The notes: a model not told the origin generated them from the sequence alone. A DNA stretch of 64,000 nucleotides from Marinifilum_A sediminis (GCA_947496465.1 CANMCX010000002.1:372001-436000); one strand, 5' to 3'; counted from the stretch's first letter, positions 44,195 to 54,781 are shown. Numbers and translations: made by a program.

Positions 44195-45208
44195 CTAATT
44201 TGACTTCGATAAATTGGTGTACTTCTCTTTGACGATCTGAAAAGCCTTTTTCTTGTTCCGATCTATATCTACAATTCCCCAATACTCTTCATTAGGAGCT
44301 CCATCGTAAGGAACGCCACTGCTATTTGGAGCCCATCCACCTGTATCTAAAACGTCATTATTACCTGCTTTCCACAATTCATCTACAAAAGCAAAAAGAG
44401 TTACACCCGAACAAATTTCCTGATTTCGAAATGTGGCATCTAAAATATTAGTTGTAGCATCGGCTTGAGCCAACTCGTTTGCGCCTTTGCTGTAACCACT
44501 TTTTTCGATGGTCATATAACTGTCTGCGCCAGCCTCCGATAAATACATCGGCTTATCACTTACAGCAGCCCACTGTGAAAATATCTCTTCCGGATTGTCC
44601 CAGCGATACACATTCATTCCCCAAACATCAATATTAGGGCACATGCTTAAAGCCAAAGCATCTGGCAATTCTCCATGTGCTGTTGTAACAGGATGTAATG
44701 GATCTTGCTCATGAATTAGTTTTGCCGCATTATTCATAGCTGTGTACCAATTTTTCATATCTCCCTGAAACCACTCTGGATGATAATTGTATTCATTGCC
44801 CAATTCCCACATCAAAATTGCCTCGTGGTTCTTGAATGCATTTACGTAATCGATAAAAGTTCCGGATAGAATATCATTCTCTCCTCCCTGATTGTAGCCA
44901 AAGCCAATGATCACTTTCAAACCAGATTCATGTATTTTATCAAGAACAGAAAGCTCTGTAATTGGTTCATACACACGAATCGTATTGATTCCTGCCTCTT
45001 TCATTAAAGCCAAATCTTCCTTCAAATTATCAAAACTTCTTTGATCGCTCCCTTTTGGCACAGGATGATAACATATCCCCCTAATTGTATAAACAGAATC
45101 GTTTACTAAAATATCCCGTCCATTAATAGAAATGGCATCTGTATTAGCTTGTTTACATGAAATGAGCAGTATACTCAGCGTAAAAATCAACACAATATTT
45201 TTAATCAT
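44195..45208 (-). CDS. clan GH-A glycoside hydrolase lipoprotein (GH2-like TIM barrel)
   Basis: A 337-residue protein with a lipobox (SILLISC). INGRDILVNDSVYTIRGICY is the usual lead-in to GH2-type TIM barrels. AGINTIRVYEP and GLKVIIGFGYN follow. The acid/base is in LMWELGNEYNYHP, and the likely nucleophile is in YLSEAGAD. It is a single barrel without the GH2 sandwich domains. In this locus it probably acts on beta-glucan oligosaccharides in the periplasm. The exact family is not clear; related GH2/GH5/GH72-like families share this core. Confidence 0.82.
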   Translation of the reverse strand: MIKNIVLIFTLSILLISCKQANTDAISINGRDILVNDSVYTIRGICYHPVPKGSDQRSFDNLKEDLALMKEAGINTIRVYEPITELSVLDKIHESGLKVIIGFGYNQGGENDILSGTFIDYVNAFKNHEAILMWELGNEYNYHPEWFQGDMKNWYTAMNNAAKLIHEQDPLHPVTTAHGELPDALALSMCPNIDVWGMNVYRWDNPEEIFSQWAAVSDKPMYLSEAGADSYMTIEKSGYSKGANELAQADATTNILDATFRNQEICSGVTLFAFVDELWKAGNNDVLDTGGWAPNSSGVPYDGAPNEEYWGIVDIDRNKKKAFQIVKEKYTNLSKSN

Positions 45209-45243
45209 GGAAAGGATATTAGTTTGTTTCTAATTACAATAAC

Positions 45244-46728
45244 TTAAGCTGGAACAATCACAGTTTGAATTGCTTGTGCATTAATCTGAAATTTAACCGA
45301 ACGATCGCCTAATGAAATTTCTAAATTCTTTGTTTTCTCATTCATATTTAAAATCACAATAGCTATGGTACCATCAGGATTTTTTGCTGCTGTCATCATT
45401 ACATCTTTATCAGATATCTTAAAACCAATACGAACAGCGTCAGGACGAATGTACTTGCTAAAATGAGCTAAAGTGTAGTACATTGGCGTAAAATACACCT
45501 CATCTTTTTCAGGGTCGACAATAACAGGAGCCAAACACCAGTTATTTGCCCAGTTTGGTCCGCCTTTAGTATCCAATACCATATTCCAGTCAATCCAAGC
45601 TTGTACGTAATTGTTTAAGCAGCCAATAATATCTCTTGCATAACGATATACTGGTACATATTTAGGGTGTAAATGTTTTTGATCATCCGGAGCCCAATCA
45701 AAGCCCCAATCAGTTGCCTCTTTTTTCCAGTACCAGGCATCATCATTCCAATGAGGAACTTCTGCATCAACGCAAGCTTCAGACTGAATCATCAGTTTAT
45801 TTGGTGCCTTTTTGAAAGTATATTGCAAAACTTCAGGCATATAATCGTATGTACTGGCATACCAATGAATTGCCATACCATCAAAATATTTAGATGATTC
45901 CTCATCCTTGTACATGATATCAGCCCATTCTTCCAATTCATCCCTGTTTTGATCATATCCCAAAATCTTAACATCATGACCATCTTCCTTTAGTTTTGGT
46001 CCCATGTGTTTGCTCACAAATTCTACCATTTCCTCAGGAGAAAAATGCATACTTTCCCAATTGTTTCCATTTCCCAATGGCTCATTTTCTACAGTCAGTC
46101 CCCAAATATCAATTCCTTCTTTTTTGTACTCCTGAATGTATTTTGAGAAAAATAGTGCCCAAGTATCATAGTATTCTGGCAACAATTTTCCACCTACATA
46201 CTTGTTGTTATCTTTCATCCAGGGTGATGCTGTCCATGGAGATGAAAGTATTTTAAAGCCATCCTTAGATGCTTCCATAGCCTCTTTTATCATTGGAATG
46301 ATATCATCACGATCTTCATCGATAGAAAAGTGTTTTAATTCTTTATCCCCTTCAACCGGAGCGTAAGAATAATTGCTAAGCGAGAAGTCACAAGAGTTAA
46401 TATGTGTTCGGGTTAGTGAGTATTTTGCGCCCTCTTCAGCGAAATAGGCATCCAAGATCAATTTCCTATTTTCTTTACTCATTTGATTCAACAAATAAGC
46501 CGATGACTCGGTAAATGAACCTCCAAAACCTATGATTTCCTGATATTTTTCCTCAGGTAATATTTGAATGCTTACAAACTCATCTCCTGATTCAAATTCT
46601 GTTATTTTTGTTAATTTATTACCACTTGCAGATGTTTCGTAAACATCAACCAACAAGTTTTTTTCTTTTGTATTACAAGCCATAACAACAAGACTTAAAA
46701 GAATACCGATAATGTATTTTGATTTCAT
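45244..46728 (-). CDS. GH30-family glycoside hydrolase lipoprotein
   Basis: About 494 residues from ATG 46728. The lipobox is LVVMAC. QEIIGFGGSFTESSAYLLNQ, then SLTRTHINSCDFSL and SSPWTASPWMKDN are GH30 signatures. The acid/base is in LTVENEP and the nucleophile in MIQSEAC. A beta-sandwich closes the protein (ILNMNEKTKNLEISLGDRSV). GH30_1/30_3 members act on beta-1,6- or beta-1,3-glucosidic bonds; in this locus, removal of beta-1,6 side chains of laminarin is the likely job. The MFS symporter gene precedes it by 22 bases. Confidence 0.93.
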   Translation of the reverse strand: MKSKYIIGILLSLVVMACNTKEKNLLVDVYETSASGNKLTKITEFESGDEFVSIQILPEEKYQEIIGFGGSFTESSAYLLNQMSKENRKLILDAYFAEEGAKYSLTRTHINSCDFSLSNYSYAPVEGDKELKHFSIDEDRDDIIPMIKEAMEASKDGFKILSSPWTASPWMKDNNKYVGGKLLPEYYDTWALFFSKYIQEYKKEGIDIWGLTVENEPLGNGNNWESMHFSPEEMVEFVSKHMGPKLKEDGHDVKILGYDQNRDELEEWADIMYKDEESSKYFDGMAIHWYASTYDYMPEVLQYTFKKAPNKLMIQSEACVDAEVPHWNDDAWYWKKEATDWGFDWAPDDQKHLHPKYVPVYRYARDIIGCLNNYVQAWIDWNMVLDTKGGPNWANNWCLAPVIVDPEKDEVYFTPMYYTLAHFSKYIRPDAVRIGFKISDKDVMMTAAKNPDGTIAIVILNMNEKTKNLEISLGDRSVKFQINAQAIQTVIVPA

Positions 46729-46749
46729 AATTTTCAATTAAAAAGTTCT

Positions 46750-48183
46750 TTAATGTTTTACTCTTCCTCTTTTTGCGATTAAGGCTTCACGAATTTCCAG
46801 TGCTCTACTTTCAGTGATATCATATTTCCATACTAGTAGAATAGCCATTAATGCAGTTACTATAGGAATTACGATATCTGCAATTCTCAAATTGGTTAAT
46901 GTTTCAACACTTTGCTGATCTACAGATTCGTTAAAACCAACCATTTGCAACACAATTCCACTAGTAAGCAATGCCAAAGCGGTTCCTAACTTCACCATCC
47001 ACCAGTAAACGGCTCCAAACATTCCCTCTCTTCTTTCTCCATTGTTCAATTCATCTAAATCGCAAACATCGGCTGTCATCGACATCATTAATGTGAATAA
47101 ACCACCAATACCGAACGACAAAAATGGAATTGGCATGAACATTAACCATGGATTAGCAGGATTGAAGCCCCACCATTTTAATGCATATCCAACAATGGAA
47201 ACAAAAGTTGCTATTACAAAAGCATTTTTCTTACCCACTCTTTCTGACAATTTTGTTACAATAGGAATAACAAGAAAGGCTGTAGCCATTGCACTTATTG
47301 TTCCAAACCATGCTGGCCAGGAACCTGCAGCAACTTTATCGCCCTGAAATAAATAATAAACAATAATGAACATCGCAAATTGCGCGATGGTTTGAAAACC
47401 ATTAAATATGAAAAAAGTAGAACCACAAAGTTTCATAAACTGCTTATTTTTAATAGTCAGCTTAATTCCTCTAACAAATTCTTTAGCATTCACGGCCAAA
47501 TCCTTCATACTTAAATCAGCCATTTTACTCTTATCAGGAACAATCATCTCTTTGTTGAAAATGGCTGGTAAAATTCCAAGCACCATACAAATTCCTCCTA
47601 CCCAAATCGCTAAAATTCTTGCTCCTTCGGGAGCCGATGCAAAAATTGATGGATCATATATGATCACCCAAAACCAAGGAGCAATCATCCAGGCAACCTG
47701 CCCCATCCATTGAGATACTGCCATCAAACGGGTACGCTCATTGTAATCGGAAGTCATTTCGTAACCCAAACCAATTAAAGGAGTGGCAAAAATGGTATAA
47801 CCGATGTAGAAAAATACAGAAACAATTAGGAAGTAGACGAAATTATAGGTTTGAGAATCTTCTGGGTTTAGTTGCCACATTACCATAAAGGCAACACCAG
47901 TTATAGCACTTCCCAATAAAATATATGGCTTTCTTCTTCCCCACTTCGATTTGGTATTATCCGAAATGAATCCCATAATTGGATCTGTTAATGCATCTAA
48001 GAATCGTGGAAGAGCTCCTAAAATACCCGCCAAAACTGGATTCATATTTAAGGACATCACCAACACAACCATAAACACACCCAGAGCAGCAGGAAACAAC
48101 TGATTTGCCAAATGTCCCGATCCAAATGCTAGTTTTTGCCCAAACGGGACAATGTCTTCCTTTGCCGTTTTATAATGTGTCAT
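46750..48183 (-). CDS. GPH-family sugar:cation symporter, copy 2
   Basis: A 477-residue membrane protein. KLAFGSGHLANQLFPAALGV and PRFLDALTDPIMGFISDNTK, with KSKWGRRKPYILLGS, are GPH signatures. It has twelve predicted helices. It lies between GH17 and GH30 genes, so import of gluco-oligosaccharides is likely. It is only distantly similar to the transporter at 40334. Confidence 0.92.
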   Translation of the reverse strand: MTHYKTAKEDIVPFGQKLAFGSGHLANQLFPAALGVFMVVLVMSLNMNPVLAGILGALPRFLDALTDPIMGFISDNTKSKWGRRKPYILLGSAITGVAFMVMWQLNPEDSQTYNFVYFLIVSVFFYIGYTIFATPLIGLGYEMTSDYNERTRLMAVSQWMGQVAWMIAPWFWVIIYDPSIFASAPEGARILAIWVGGICMVLGILPAIFNKEMIVPDKSKMADLSMKDLAVNAKEFVRGIKLTIKNKQFMKLCGSTFFIFNGFQTIAQFAMFIIVYYLFQGDKVAAGSWPAWFGTISAMATAFLVIPIVTKLSERVGKKNAFVIATFVSIVGYALKWWGFNPANPWLMFMPIPFLSFGIGGLFTLMMSMTADVCDLDELNNGERREGMFGAVYWWMVKLGTALALLTSGIVLQMVGFNESVDQQSVETLTNLRIADIVIPIVTALMAILLVWKYDITESRALEIREALIAKRGRVKH

Positions 48184-48216
48184 AGTTTTAAGATTTGAGA
48201 TGTTATAGTTATGATT

Positions 48217-49302
48217 CTAGAGTTCTGGAAATAGATTTTGCATTACCTTTTTTGGTTTTCTGTCCACTGTAAATAATCCCCAATGCTTTTCAGCTCCGAG
48301 AGGATTAGCGGTTTCCCCTTTCCAATCCTCATCAAAAGCTTCGAAAAAGAAAGTGGTTATATTCATTGCTTTCGTCCATTTCATCAATTCATGGTAATAT
48401 TTCTCTTGCTTTTCTTCATTAGCTCTATCACCAAATTCAGATGCTACAGTTGCCCATCCTGCTTCGGTAATTACAAGTTTGCTATCTGGTATTGCATTGC
48501 GCACTTTCTGAACATTTTCGATGGTATAAGACATTGCTTCATCAATATCCCTCCCTTCCCAAACCGGATAAACATGAATGGAAACAAAATCAACTGCCTT
48601 TGCCAATTTTTGACCTTTTAAAGCCCACCAATCGTAATTATCGGCAACTGTTACCGGTTGTTTGATAGCTGCCTGTACTTGTTTCACATAAGAGATAATA
48701 GTATCGGTATCCACTTTATGGTCGTTCCATTCCACCAAAGCCTCGTTACCCACATTCACAGCAAGCACTATTTCAGAATATTTATTCGCCAGTTGAATTC
48801 CTTTTTGGATTTCCTTGTGATTTAAATGTCTGTTTTCATCTAAAACATTCTGTGCAATTGGTTCTGTAAGCCAAGCACAGGTTTCGTGAGCACTTAATTC
48901 TGCCTTAAGCCAAATTCCTAGCATCACCTTGATATCTAATTTTTGTTCTTCAATAATCCTAAGAACAGCTTCGGAGTTTTCTCCACAATCATAAAGGCGA
49001 ATCAAATTGAACAATGAATCTTTTGAAATGATTCGAAGATCTTCCAATATTTCCGCATCGCTCGGATTTATTGCGCCATTTCCTCTATCGGGATGCTGAC
49101 CACTTCTAAATCCAGAGTAACAAACAGCTCTGGACATCCCATTTAGTAGGTCTTTCTCGTTTTGTTTAATTTCAATTTTATCAGATTTCTTCACAATTGT
49201 CTCTTCTCCTGATTTTTTATTTTCATTCTTACATGATACAAATACAACTGAAGCGATTGCTAAAAATGTAAGCAGTGTATGTTTAAGATTTGAGCTTTTC
49301 AT
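48217..49302 (-). CDS. GH17-family glycoside hydrolase lipoprotein
   Basis: A 361-residue protein with lipobox VVFVSC. AVCYSGFRSGQHPDRG and LIRLYDCGENSEAVLRIIEE are the GH17-like barrel start. The acid/base is in LAVNVGNEALVEW, and the nucleophile in LVITEAGWATV. WGLFTVDRKPKKVMQ is the shared end. GH17 enzymes act on beta-1,3-glucan, hydrolysing or transferring. This copy is membrane anchored, whereas the next two have no signal. Confidence 0.92.
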   Translation of the reverse strand: MKSSNLKHTLLTFLAIASVVFVSCKNENKKSGEETIVKKSDKIEIKQNEKDLLNGMSRAVCYSGFRSGQHPDRGNGAINPSDAEILEDLRIISKDSLFNLIRLYDCGENSEAVLRIIEEQKLDIKVMLGIWLKAELSAHETCAWLTEPIAQNVLDENRHLNHKEIQKGIQLANKYSEIVLAVNVGNEALVEWNDHKVDTDTIISYVKQVQAAIKQPVTVADNYDWWALKGQKLAKAVDFVSIHVYPVWEGRDIDEAMSYTIENVQKVRNAIPDSKLVITEAGWATVASEFGDRANEEKQEKYYHELMKWTKAMNITTFFFEAFDEDWKGETANPLGAEKHWGLFTVDRKPKKVMQNLFPEL

Positions 49303-49313
49303 GTTTCAAAAAT

Positions 49314-50261
49314 TTAAGATTGAGTTATTACGCTATTAAATAATTCTTGAGTTACTTTCTTTGGTTTTCGATCAACCGTAAACAAACCCCAATGTTTTTC
49401 AGGCTCCAATGGTTCAGCCGATCCTTTCCATGGCTCATCAAAGGCTTCAAAAACAAAAGTGAGAATCTCCTCTTCCTTACTCCAGTTCACCAAATCGTTA
49501 TAGTATATCTTCTGAAGATCCTGACTTACATTTCCAGGACAAATTCCTCGTCCATTTGAATTGGTTGCCCAACCAGCTTCAGTAATCACAACAGGTTTAT
49601 GCGGATATCTGTCTGCAACACTGTAGTAGTTTTGCTTGGTGTATTCTAATGCTTCATGAATATTTTTATACTCCCAAACCGGATAGGTATGAATGGAAAT
49701 AAAATCAACCTCTTCTACCAAGTCCTTTAGTTTATCCAGCCAAGGCACATAATTTTCACAGAATGTAACAGGTTGTCTGCAAGCCTTTTTAATAATTCGA
49801 ACGTAATTAATCACATTTTCTACCGGCACATAATGATCTGTCCAGTGAACTGTAGCTTCATTTCCTGCTGATAATGAAAAAACAATCTCAGGATATCGAT
49901 TTGCCAGAAGAATTAATTTTGATATTTCCTGTAGGTTATGTTCTTTGTTATCAAACAATTCTTCTTCGGAAAAAGAACCTCCCCAAGGACAACCGAAATT
50001 GTTCATTTCGGCACCAATATATGCTCCAAGCATTACCTTAAAATCAAAACCTTCTTTTTCTATTACCTCTAAAATGGTATCTGTTTGCTGATCGCAAGCA
50101 TACAAACGAAGAAATTTCCAATGACCTTGAAGAATCGTTAAATCTTCTTTTATCTGATCGTAAGTAGGAAAAACTCCTGTATGCGGACTCTGTCCTTCTC
50201 TAAATCCTGAATAGCAAATGGCATTGTCAACCTGTATATTAATTTGATCTTCTAGTTTCAT
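49314..50261 (-). CDS. GH17-family protein without signal peptide, copy 2
   Basis: A 315-residue protein closely related to the 48217 gene: ICYSGFREGQSPHTG, LRLYACDQQTDTILEVIE, LSAGNEATVHW (acid/base), VVITEAGWATN (nucleophile) and WGLFTVDRKPKKVTQ. It begins MKLEDQINIQ with no hydrophobic signal, so it should stay in the cytoplasm. It lies 11 bases upstream of the lipoprotein copy. Cytoplasmic action on imported beta-1,3-gluco-oligosaccharides is the simplest reading. Confidence 0.92.
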   Translation of the reverse strand: MKLEDQINIQVDNAICYSGFREGQSPHTGVFPTYDQIKEDLTILQGHWKFLRLYACDQQTDTILEVIEKEGFDFKVMLGAYIGAEMNNFGCPWGGSFSEEELFDNKEHNLQEISKLILLANRYPEIVFSLSAGNEATVHWTDHYVPVENVINYVRIIKKACRQPVTFCENYVPWLDKLKDLVEEVDFISIHTYPVWEYKNIHEALEYTKQNYYSVADRYPHKPVVITEAGWATNSNGRGICPGNVSQDLQKIYYNDLVNWSKEEEILTFVFEAFDEPWKGSAEPLEPEKHWGLFTVDRKPKKVTQELFNSVITQS

Positions 50262-50307
50262 TAAATTTCAATTGGTTTCTAGCTTTTTCTTACTATCAAT
50301 CGTAAGA

Positions 50308-51192
50308 TTAATACTTCAACTTCTCATTCTTATCCCAAATTCCCCAATAAGCACCTACATCTCCTTCATCAGTAGTTTTCCATCCTTCGTCGAATGAAGA
50401 GAAATAGAAAATATCAATATCTTCTTCCTTTGACCATGATTGTGTTTGAATAAAATATTTCAATGCATTTTCTACTGATGGCTCTGCACCATGGAATGGT
50501 TCACCAACATTCGGCCATCCAGTTTCCGTAATGATTACTTTTTTCCCATTACCAGCTCGCAATGCTCTATTATACATATCTTTCATATAGAGATAGGAAT
50601 GCTCAAGACTACAACCTTCCCAAAAAGGATAGCAATTCGCGAGGATTACATCGCATGCTTCAGTTATTCGAGGGCGATTTCCGAATTCATAATAAGCATC
50701 AACATAACCAACAGGAATGCCAGGAAGAGCTTCCTTTACCTTGTAGATGTAATCCAACAATTCATCTTCACTTAAATCCTCACGATATAATACTTCATTA
50801 CCAACAGCCACGATATCTGCATGTCCGGCTTTTGCAACTTCAATTAGTCCTTCGATTTCTTTATCGTTAATACTCTTGTATTTTCCTAACCAAGCTCCAA
50901 CCAAAGTTTTTAAACCATTCTCCTTAGCTATTTTCGGTATCAATTCGTTTCCTTCGGTACATGAAAATGATCGAATCCATTTGGTATGTGGATTAATTAT
51001 TTCCATTCTTCGTCGAATTTGACCCTCACCAATCTGATCACCAGGCTCTTGCTCATCCATATATGGACTAAAACAGATTCCATGCATTCCACTATTCAGA
51101 TACTGATAATATATAGATCTCAATTCATCTTCGCTTTTACCATTTAGGTCGACTCCTGCTAAAGACAAGAGATATTCACTTCGTACAGACAT
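50308..51192 (-). CDS. GH17-like protein without signal peptide, copy 3 (divergent)
   Basis: A 294-residue protein. GMHGICFSPYMDEQEPGDQI is the GH17-like start. The acid/base is in IVAVGNEVLYRED, and the nucleophile in VIITETGWPNVGE. DAYYEFGNRP and FEGW-type endings differ from the other two. No signal peptide. It lies between the phosphorylase and the second GH17 gene, again suggesting cytoplasmic sugar processing. It may have a different linkage or transfer preference. Confidence 0.9.
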   Translation of the reverse strand: MSVRSEYLLSLAGVDLNGKSEDELRSIYYQYLNSGMHGICFSPYMDEQEPGDQIGEGQIRRRMEIINPHTKWIRSFSCTEGNELIPKIAKENGLKTLVGAWLGKYKSINDKEIEGLIEVAKAGHADIVAVGNEVLYREDLSEDELLDYIYKVKEALPGIPVGYVDAYYEFGNRPRITEACDVILANCYPFWEGCSLEHSYLYMKDMYNRALRAGNGKKVIITETGWPNVGEPFHGAEPSVENALKYFIQTQSWSKEEDIDIFYFSSFDEGWKTTDEGDVGAYWGIWDKNEKLKY

Positions 51193-51219
51193 AGGTTTAA
51201 TAGGTTAAAGTTTAAGCTA

Positions 51220-51258
51220 ATCTGTATGAGATATCATTGCGGATAATCTCACACAGAT
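51220..51258 (-). other. hairpin inside the beta-glucan operon
   Basis: ATCTGTATGAGAT (51220-51232) and ATCTCACACAGAT (51246-51258) pair at 12 of 13 positions across a 13-base loop. No T run follows on the - strand, so this is more likely an mRNA processing or stability element than a terminator. Confidence 0.6.
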
Positions 51259-51268
51259 ATGGTTTATT

Positions 51269-54200
51269 TTATTTTTTTCTGATTGAATAATCGATTCTAT
51301 CAATTTCTCCGTTTCTATTGAAGATCCTTGCACTGATTTCCTGATCAATTGCATTGGATTTTATCAGTTTTGTTTCTCCATTTTTAAACGAAATAGAGAT
51401 TTGACTTTCATCGGAAACAGAATAAACTACAGGCACTTTACAAAAGGTAAAAGCCAATTGTCCCTTGCCTAATTTTATTTGTTGCTTATTGCCAAACACA
51501 TCGAAGTATGCAAACTGATCTTCCTGATTAAGTAATTCAAGATCATTCAACAGGGATGTTGAAAAAACGATTTGTCCATTTTTTACATGAACGCCCAATT
51601 CTCCAATTCTTGAAATGAAATCCTCTTTCACCTGACCTGTCATACCTGGTTGCTGTGCACCAGCAGTTGATGGTGTATGTGAGTAGGCATCAGTTGGAAA
51701 AGCACCATACAATTCAGGAGATTTGTACAAGCCAATTCCTGCTTTAATCTCAAAATAATGATCCTTTATTTTTCCACGAGTAATCGGATTAGCTCCTTCT
51801 TCAATTGCATGGAAATAACTCTCTTGTGCAGCAAGTAATAGTTTAGAAACCATGTGCCAATAAATACTTCCTAAGCCTTCAAAACCATAAAAAGTACCCG
51901 ATCGACCAGTAAAAGATTGATGATCGAACATCTCCTCGAAAATATCCAGCACCTTAGCTTTTTCTTTATCAACTAATGACTTATAATCAGCATTAGCAAG
52001 ATTCTCTAAAGCATTCTTTAAAACTTCCGCATTTCTAAACGAACCATTAAAGTGATAGCCTCCAGCCTGATCAACTCCTAGAATTGTTGTGTCATTATTC
52101 TGAATTAGCTTTGTCAAAAGTTCAGATTCTTTAACTCGTACTTCAGGAATGTTATTTTTTTCTGTAAATCGAGGCAATTGTCTATCAGGATATAGAAAAT
52201 AACTGTATTGATCTTGTCTGAACATCTGACTGCCTTTCAAGCTATTTAGCACAGACAAGCTCTCTTCAGCATTTAAAAGACCAGAACTTAATACAGCCAC
52301 CTGTCCTTCAAGCATTTCGTACAAGTAACGAATCGATATATCTTGATTTGCAAATGAAATCAAATTGTAAGCATGGTAAAGACCGTCTTCACGCTTATTT
52401 ACTCTTATCGACTGATCCATATAATCCAATGCCAGATCGACGAACTCTTTCAGCTCATTTACTCGAATGGTTCTTTTAACACCTGTGAATGATTCAGCGT
52501 AAATACCATTTCTGTATTTTGTACCAGCTTCTCCCAATACATCAGCAAAATGACGTCTATTTTTATCTGAAAAACCAGTTTCCAATAGTTGAACATTTTC
52601 TGCAAATAATGACTGGATACTCTCCAATAGTGTTACTACTTCCTCAGAAATGCTTATTTCATCAACAGAAATATTATTGAATTTCTCTGACCAAAATTGA
52701 AGGAATCTTCTTAGGTAACATAGTGTAACCATTGAAACACCATTTCCAACCAAAGCATTATTTGCATCATTCCATTCTGGTCGTTGAGTGTTCAACCAAA
52801 TCCCTGCTTCAGGAATAAAATTGCTTAGCTTTGTTAAAAGTGTTACCAATATCTTTTCGGTAAGATTCACCTGATAAAGATTATCCCCTTTTCTCAACAA
52901 CCTGGCATCAGCACCAATCTCACTCACCATACTTACAATCTGATCATTCAATTCATAATCAAATTCAATAGTATCCTGAGGATTTTTAATAATATCCTGG
53001 TAAGATTTAATTCTGTAAGGCACATTTGCATACACAAAATTCTCTTTTGTCAACAAATCGTTCAGTTTACCTGGATGAAATTCATTCGATAACTCAAGGA
53101 ATTTTTGCAAATAGATAATCTGATGATCACCCCAATATCCGATATAAGCCCAAGGATCATGCGGATCGGGACATTCCCAATCGATTCCCTCTCGGGTTAT
53201 TCTGTAGGGATTGTAACCATCAGCAGTTGAAGCATTCACAAACTTACTGATCATACCTTCCAAAAACTCAGGGTACGATAATGCCAGCGCTTCCCAATTT
53301 TGAAAAATATCACGCCAGTTTCCCTGATAATTTAATTTTGGCGAACCATCTTCATTTTTAGTTTCAATAGCAAACTGATTCCATGGACGACTTGGATCTC
53401 CATGTCTTCGACTGAAAGTTAAAGGAAGATACTCACTGCAAATTCTGATTAAATCAGCATGATTGGTTTGCTTGGCAAGATCACTCAATTCCGTATAAGA
53501 GATATGCACAGGTAACTTCTCAATCCATTGTTCAAATTCCTTAGCCAATGGTTTGTTGGTTTGCTGAACAAACAACTTAAAATCAACAACATCAATAAGG
53601 TAATTATCATTAAAAATTCCACCGCGCATCACATTGAACAGGGTATTTGAAAAATGACGAGCATAGCTTAAATCATCATTTCCCATTTGCAAACCATCAG
53701 CATCAGCAACAATCTTAATCAGATTTTTAGTCCCTAATTCAATATCTTCTTTTAAGGCTGAAGCAATATGCTTTTCTGTTTTAATGAATTCATTCAAATT
53801 GGCAACAGCAACACTGTCCTGATTCAACTCAATTACAAACATCCACTCTTTGGATTCACCCTTTGCCAGATTCAACTCTTTATGCAAAAGATATGCACCT
53901 TTAGCAGCTCTTACATCAATCTCAGTTGAAAGATTCTGTCCCTCTTTAAACTTATTAACTTGTTTGGTTGATAGTAAAATCTTACTTCCATTTAATCCAT
54001 AAGACCAAACGGTTGTTGCATTTAAAGATTCACTTGGTTCAGCTCTATCCACAGGAATTGAACTTAGCATGTACAAACCCAATCCAGATTCTTCCAATAA
54101 TTCACTTTTCTTATATGCATCAAGTAAATTGCTGTATTCGTTCTGAAAATCATAATCTACACCACTTGGTAGAATGTTTTCCAATCCATCAAGAATTTCG

Positions 54201-54781
54201 AACTTTACCGATTCCTCTCCAAAATTGCTTACCTGAGATGTTTTTACAAAACCATACTTCTCCGTATTGCTCCATGAGTATTGAAAACTCATCCCCAAAT
54301 CGAAATTGACCTCTTCAAAAATTATCTTGTTACCATAGATACTTTTGTACAGGTTTCTTTCAATCTTATATATTTTTCTTAGTCCGTTCGAGAATGGCTT
54401 CCACAACAATGTTTTATCTCCTTTCTCAACCAACATTATGGTTTTACTACCAGTTTTATCACGAAAATCGTGAATTTTGTCAACTGTATAATATGGAAAC
54501 AATGCATTGTTTCTATCCTTTCTTCCTGCAGATAAAGATCCATTGCTCGATATGAACATCCAGTGATCCGAATCACTAACTATACTCATAAAGAAGTCTG
54601 ACATTTGATCAGAATTGCTGATCTTGTAAAACTTTTCATTATGTAGTTCTACGAACTTCCCCTCAACTTCAGCCTCGCTGCAATTCAAATTCGTGTCTCC
54701 CAAATAAATGTTTTTCTTCTTCATTTTAATCTTAATTGATTCTACTTCAATTATTTCTTTTAAAAATTCTGATTGTACCAT
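51269..54781 (-). CDS. GH149/GH94-like beta-1,3-glucan phosphorylase
   Basis: A 1170-residue cytoplasmic protein with no signal peptide. LDAYKKSELLEESGLGLYML, NYQGNWRDIFQNWEALALSY and WECPDPHDPWAYIGYWGDHQ are in the order expected for large GH94-related phosphorylases. The segment RPEWNDANNALVG near residue 670 aligns with the GH94 D-W-N-D loop that carries the catalytic aspartate. Length and context fit GH149, whose characterised members phosphorolyse beta-1,3-oligoglucans to glucose 1-phosphate. I prefer ATG 54781, which has a TAGGA ribosome site; ATG 54724 (MKKKNIYLGD) is an alternative. Confidence 0.85.
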   Translation of the reverse strand: MVQSEFLKEIIEVESIKIKMKKKNIYLGDTNLNCSEAEVEGKFVELHNEKFYKISNSDQMSDFFMSIVSDSDHWMFISSNGSLSAGRKDRNNALFPYYTVDKIHDFRDKTGSKTIMLVEKGDKTLLWKPFSNGLRKIYKIERNLYKSIYGNKIIFEEVNFDLGMSFQYSWSNTEKYGFVKTSQVSNFGEESVKFEILDGLENILPSGVDYDFQNEYSNLLDAYKKSELLEESGLGLYMLSSIPVDRAEPSESLNATTVWSYGLNGSKILLSTKQVNKFKEGQNLSTEIDVRAAKGAYLLHKELNLAKGESKEWMFVIELNQDSVAVANLNEFIKTEKHIASALKEDIELGTKNLIKIVADADGLQMGNDDLSYARHFSNTLFNVMRGGIFNDNYLIDVVDFKLFVQQTNKPLAKEFEQWIEKLPVHISYTELSDLAKQTNHADLIRICSEYLPLTFSRRHGDPSRPWNQFAIETKNEDGSPKLNYQGNWRDIFQNWEALALSYPEFLEGMISKFVNASTADGYNPYRITREGIDWECPDPHDPWAYIGYWGDHQIIYLQKFLELSNEFHPGKLNDLLTKENFVYANVPYRIKSYQDIIKNPQDTIEFDYELNDQIVSMVSEIGADARLLRKGDNLYQVNLTEKILVTLLTKLSNFIPEAGIWLNTQRPEWNDANNALVGNGVSMVTLCYLRRFLQFWSEKFNNISVDEISISEEVVTLLESIQSLFAENVQLLETGFSDKNRRHFADVLGEAGTKYRNGIYAESFTGVKRTIRVNELKEFVDLALDYMDQSIRVNKREDGLYHAYNLISFANQDISIRYLYEMLEGQVAVLSSGLLNAEESLSVLNSLKGSQMFRQDQYSYFLYPDRQLPRFTEKNNIPEVRVKESELLTKLIQNNDTTILGVDQAGGYHFNGSFRNAEVLKNALENLANADYKSLVDKEKAKVLDIFEEMFDHQSFTGRSGTFYGFEGLGSIYWHMVSKLLLAAQESYFHAIEEGANPITRGKIKDHYFEIKAGIGLYKSPELYGAFPTDAYSHTPSTAGAQQPGMTGQVKEDFISRIGELGVHVKNGQIVFSTSLLNDLELLNQEDQFAYFDVFGNKQQIKLGKGQLAFTFCKVPVVYSVSDESQISISFKNGETKLIKSNAIDQEISARIFNRNGEIDRIDYSIRKK

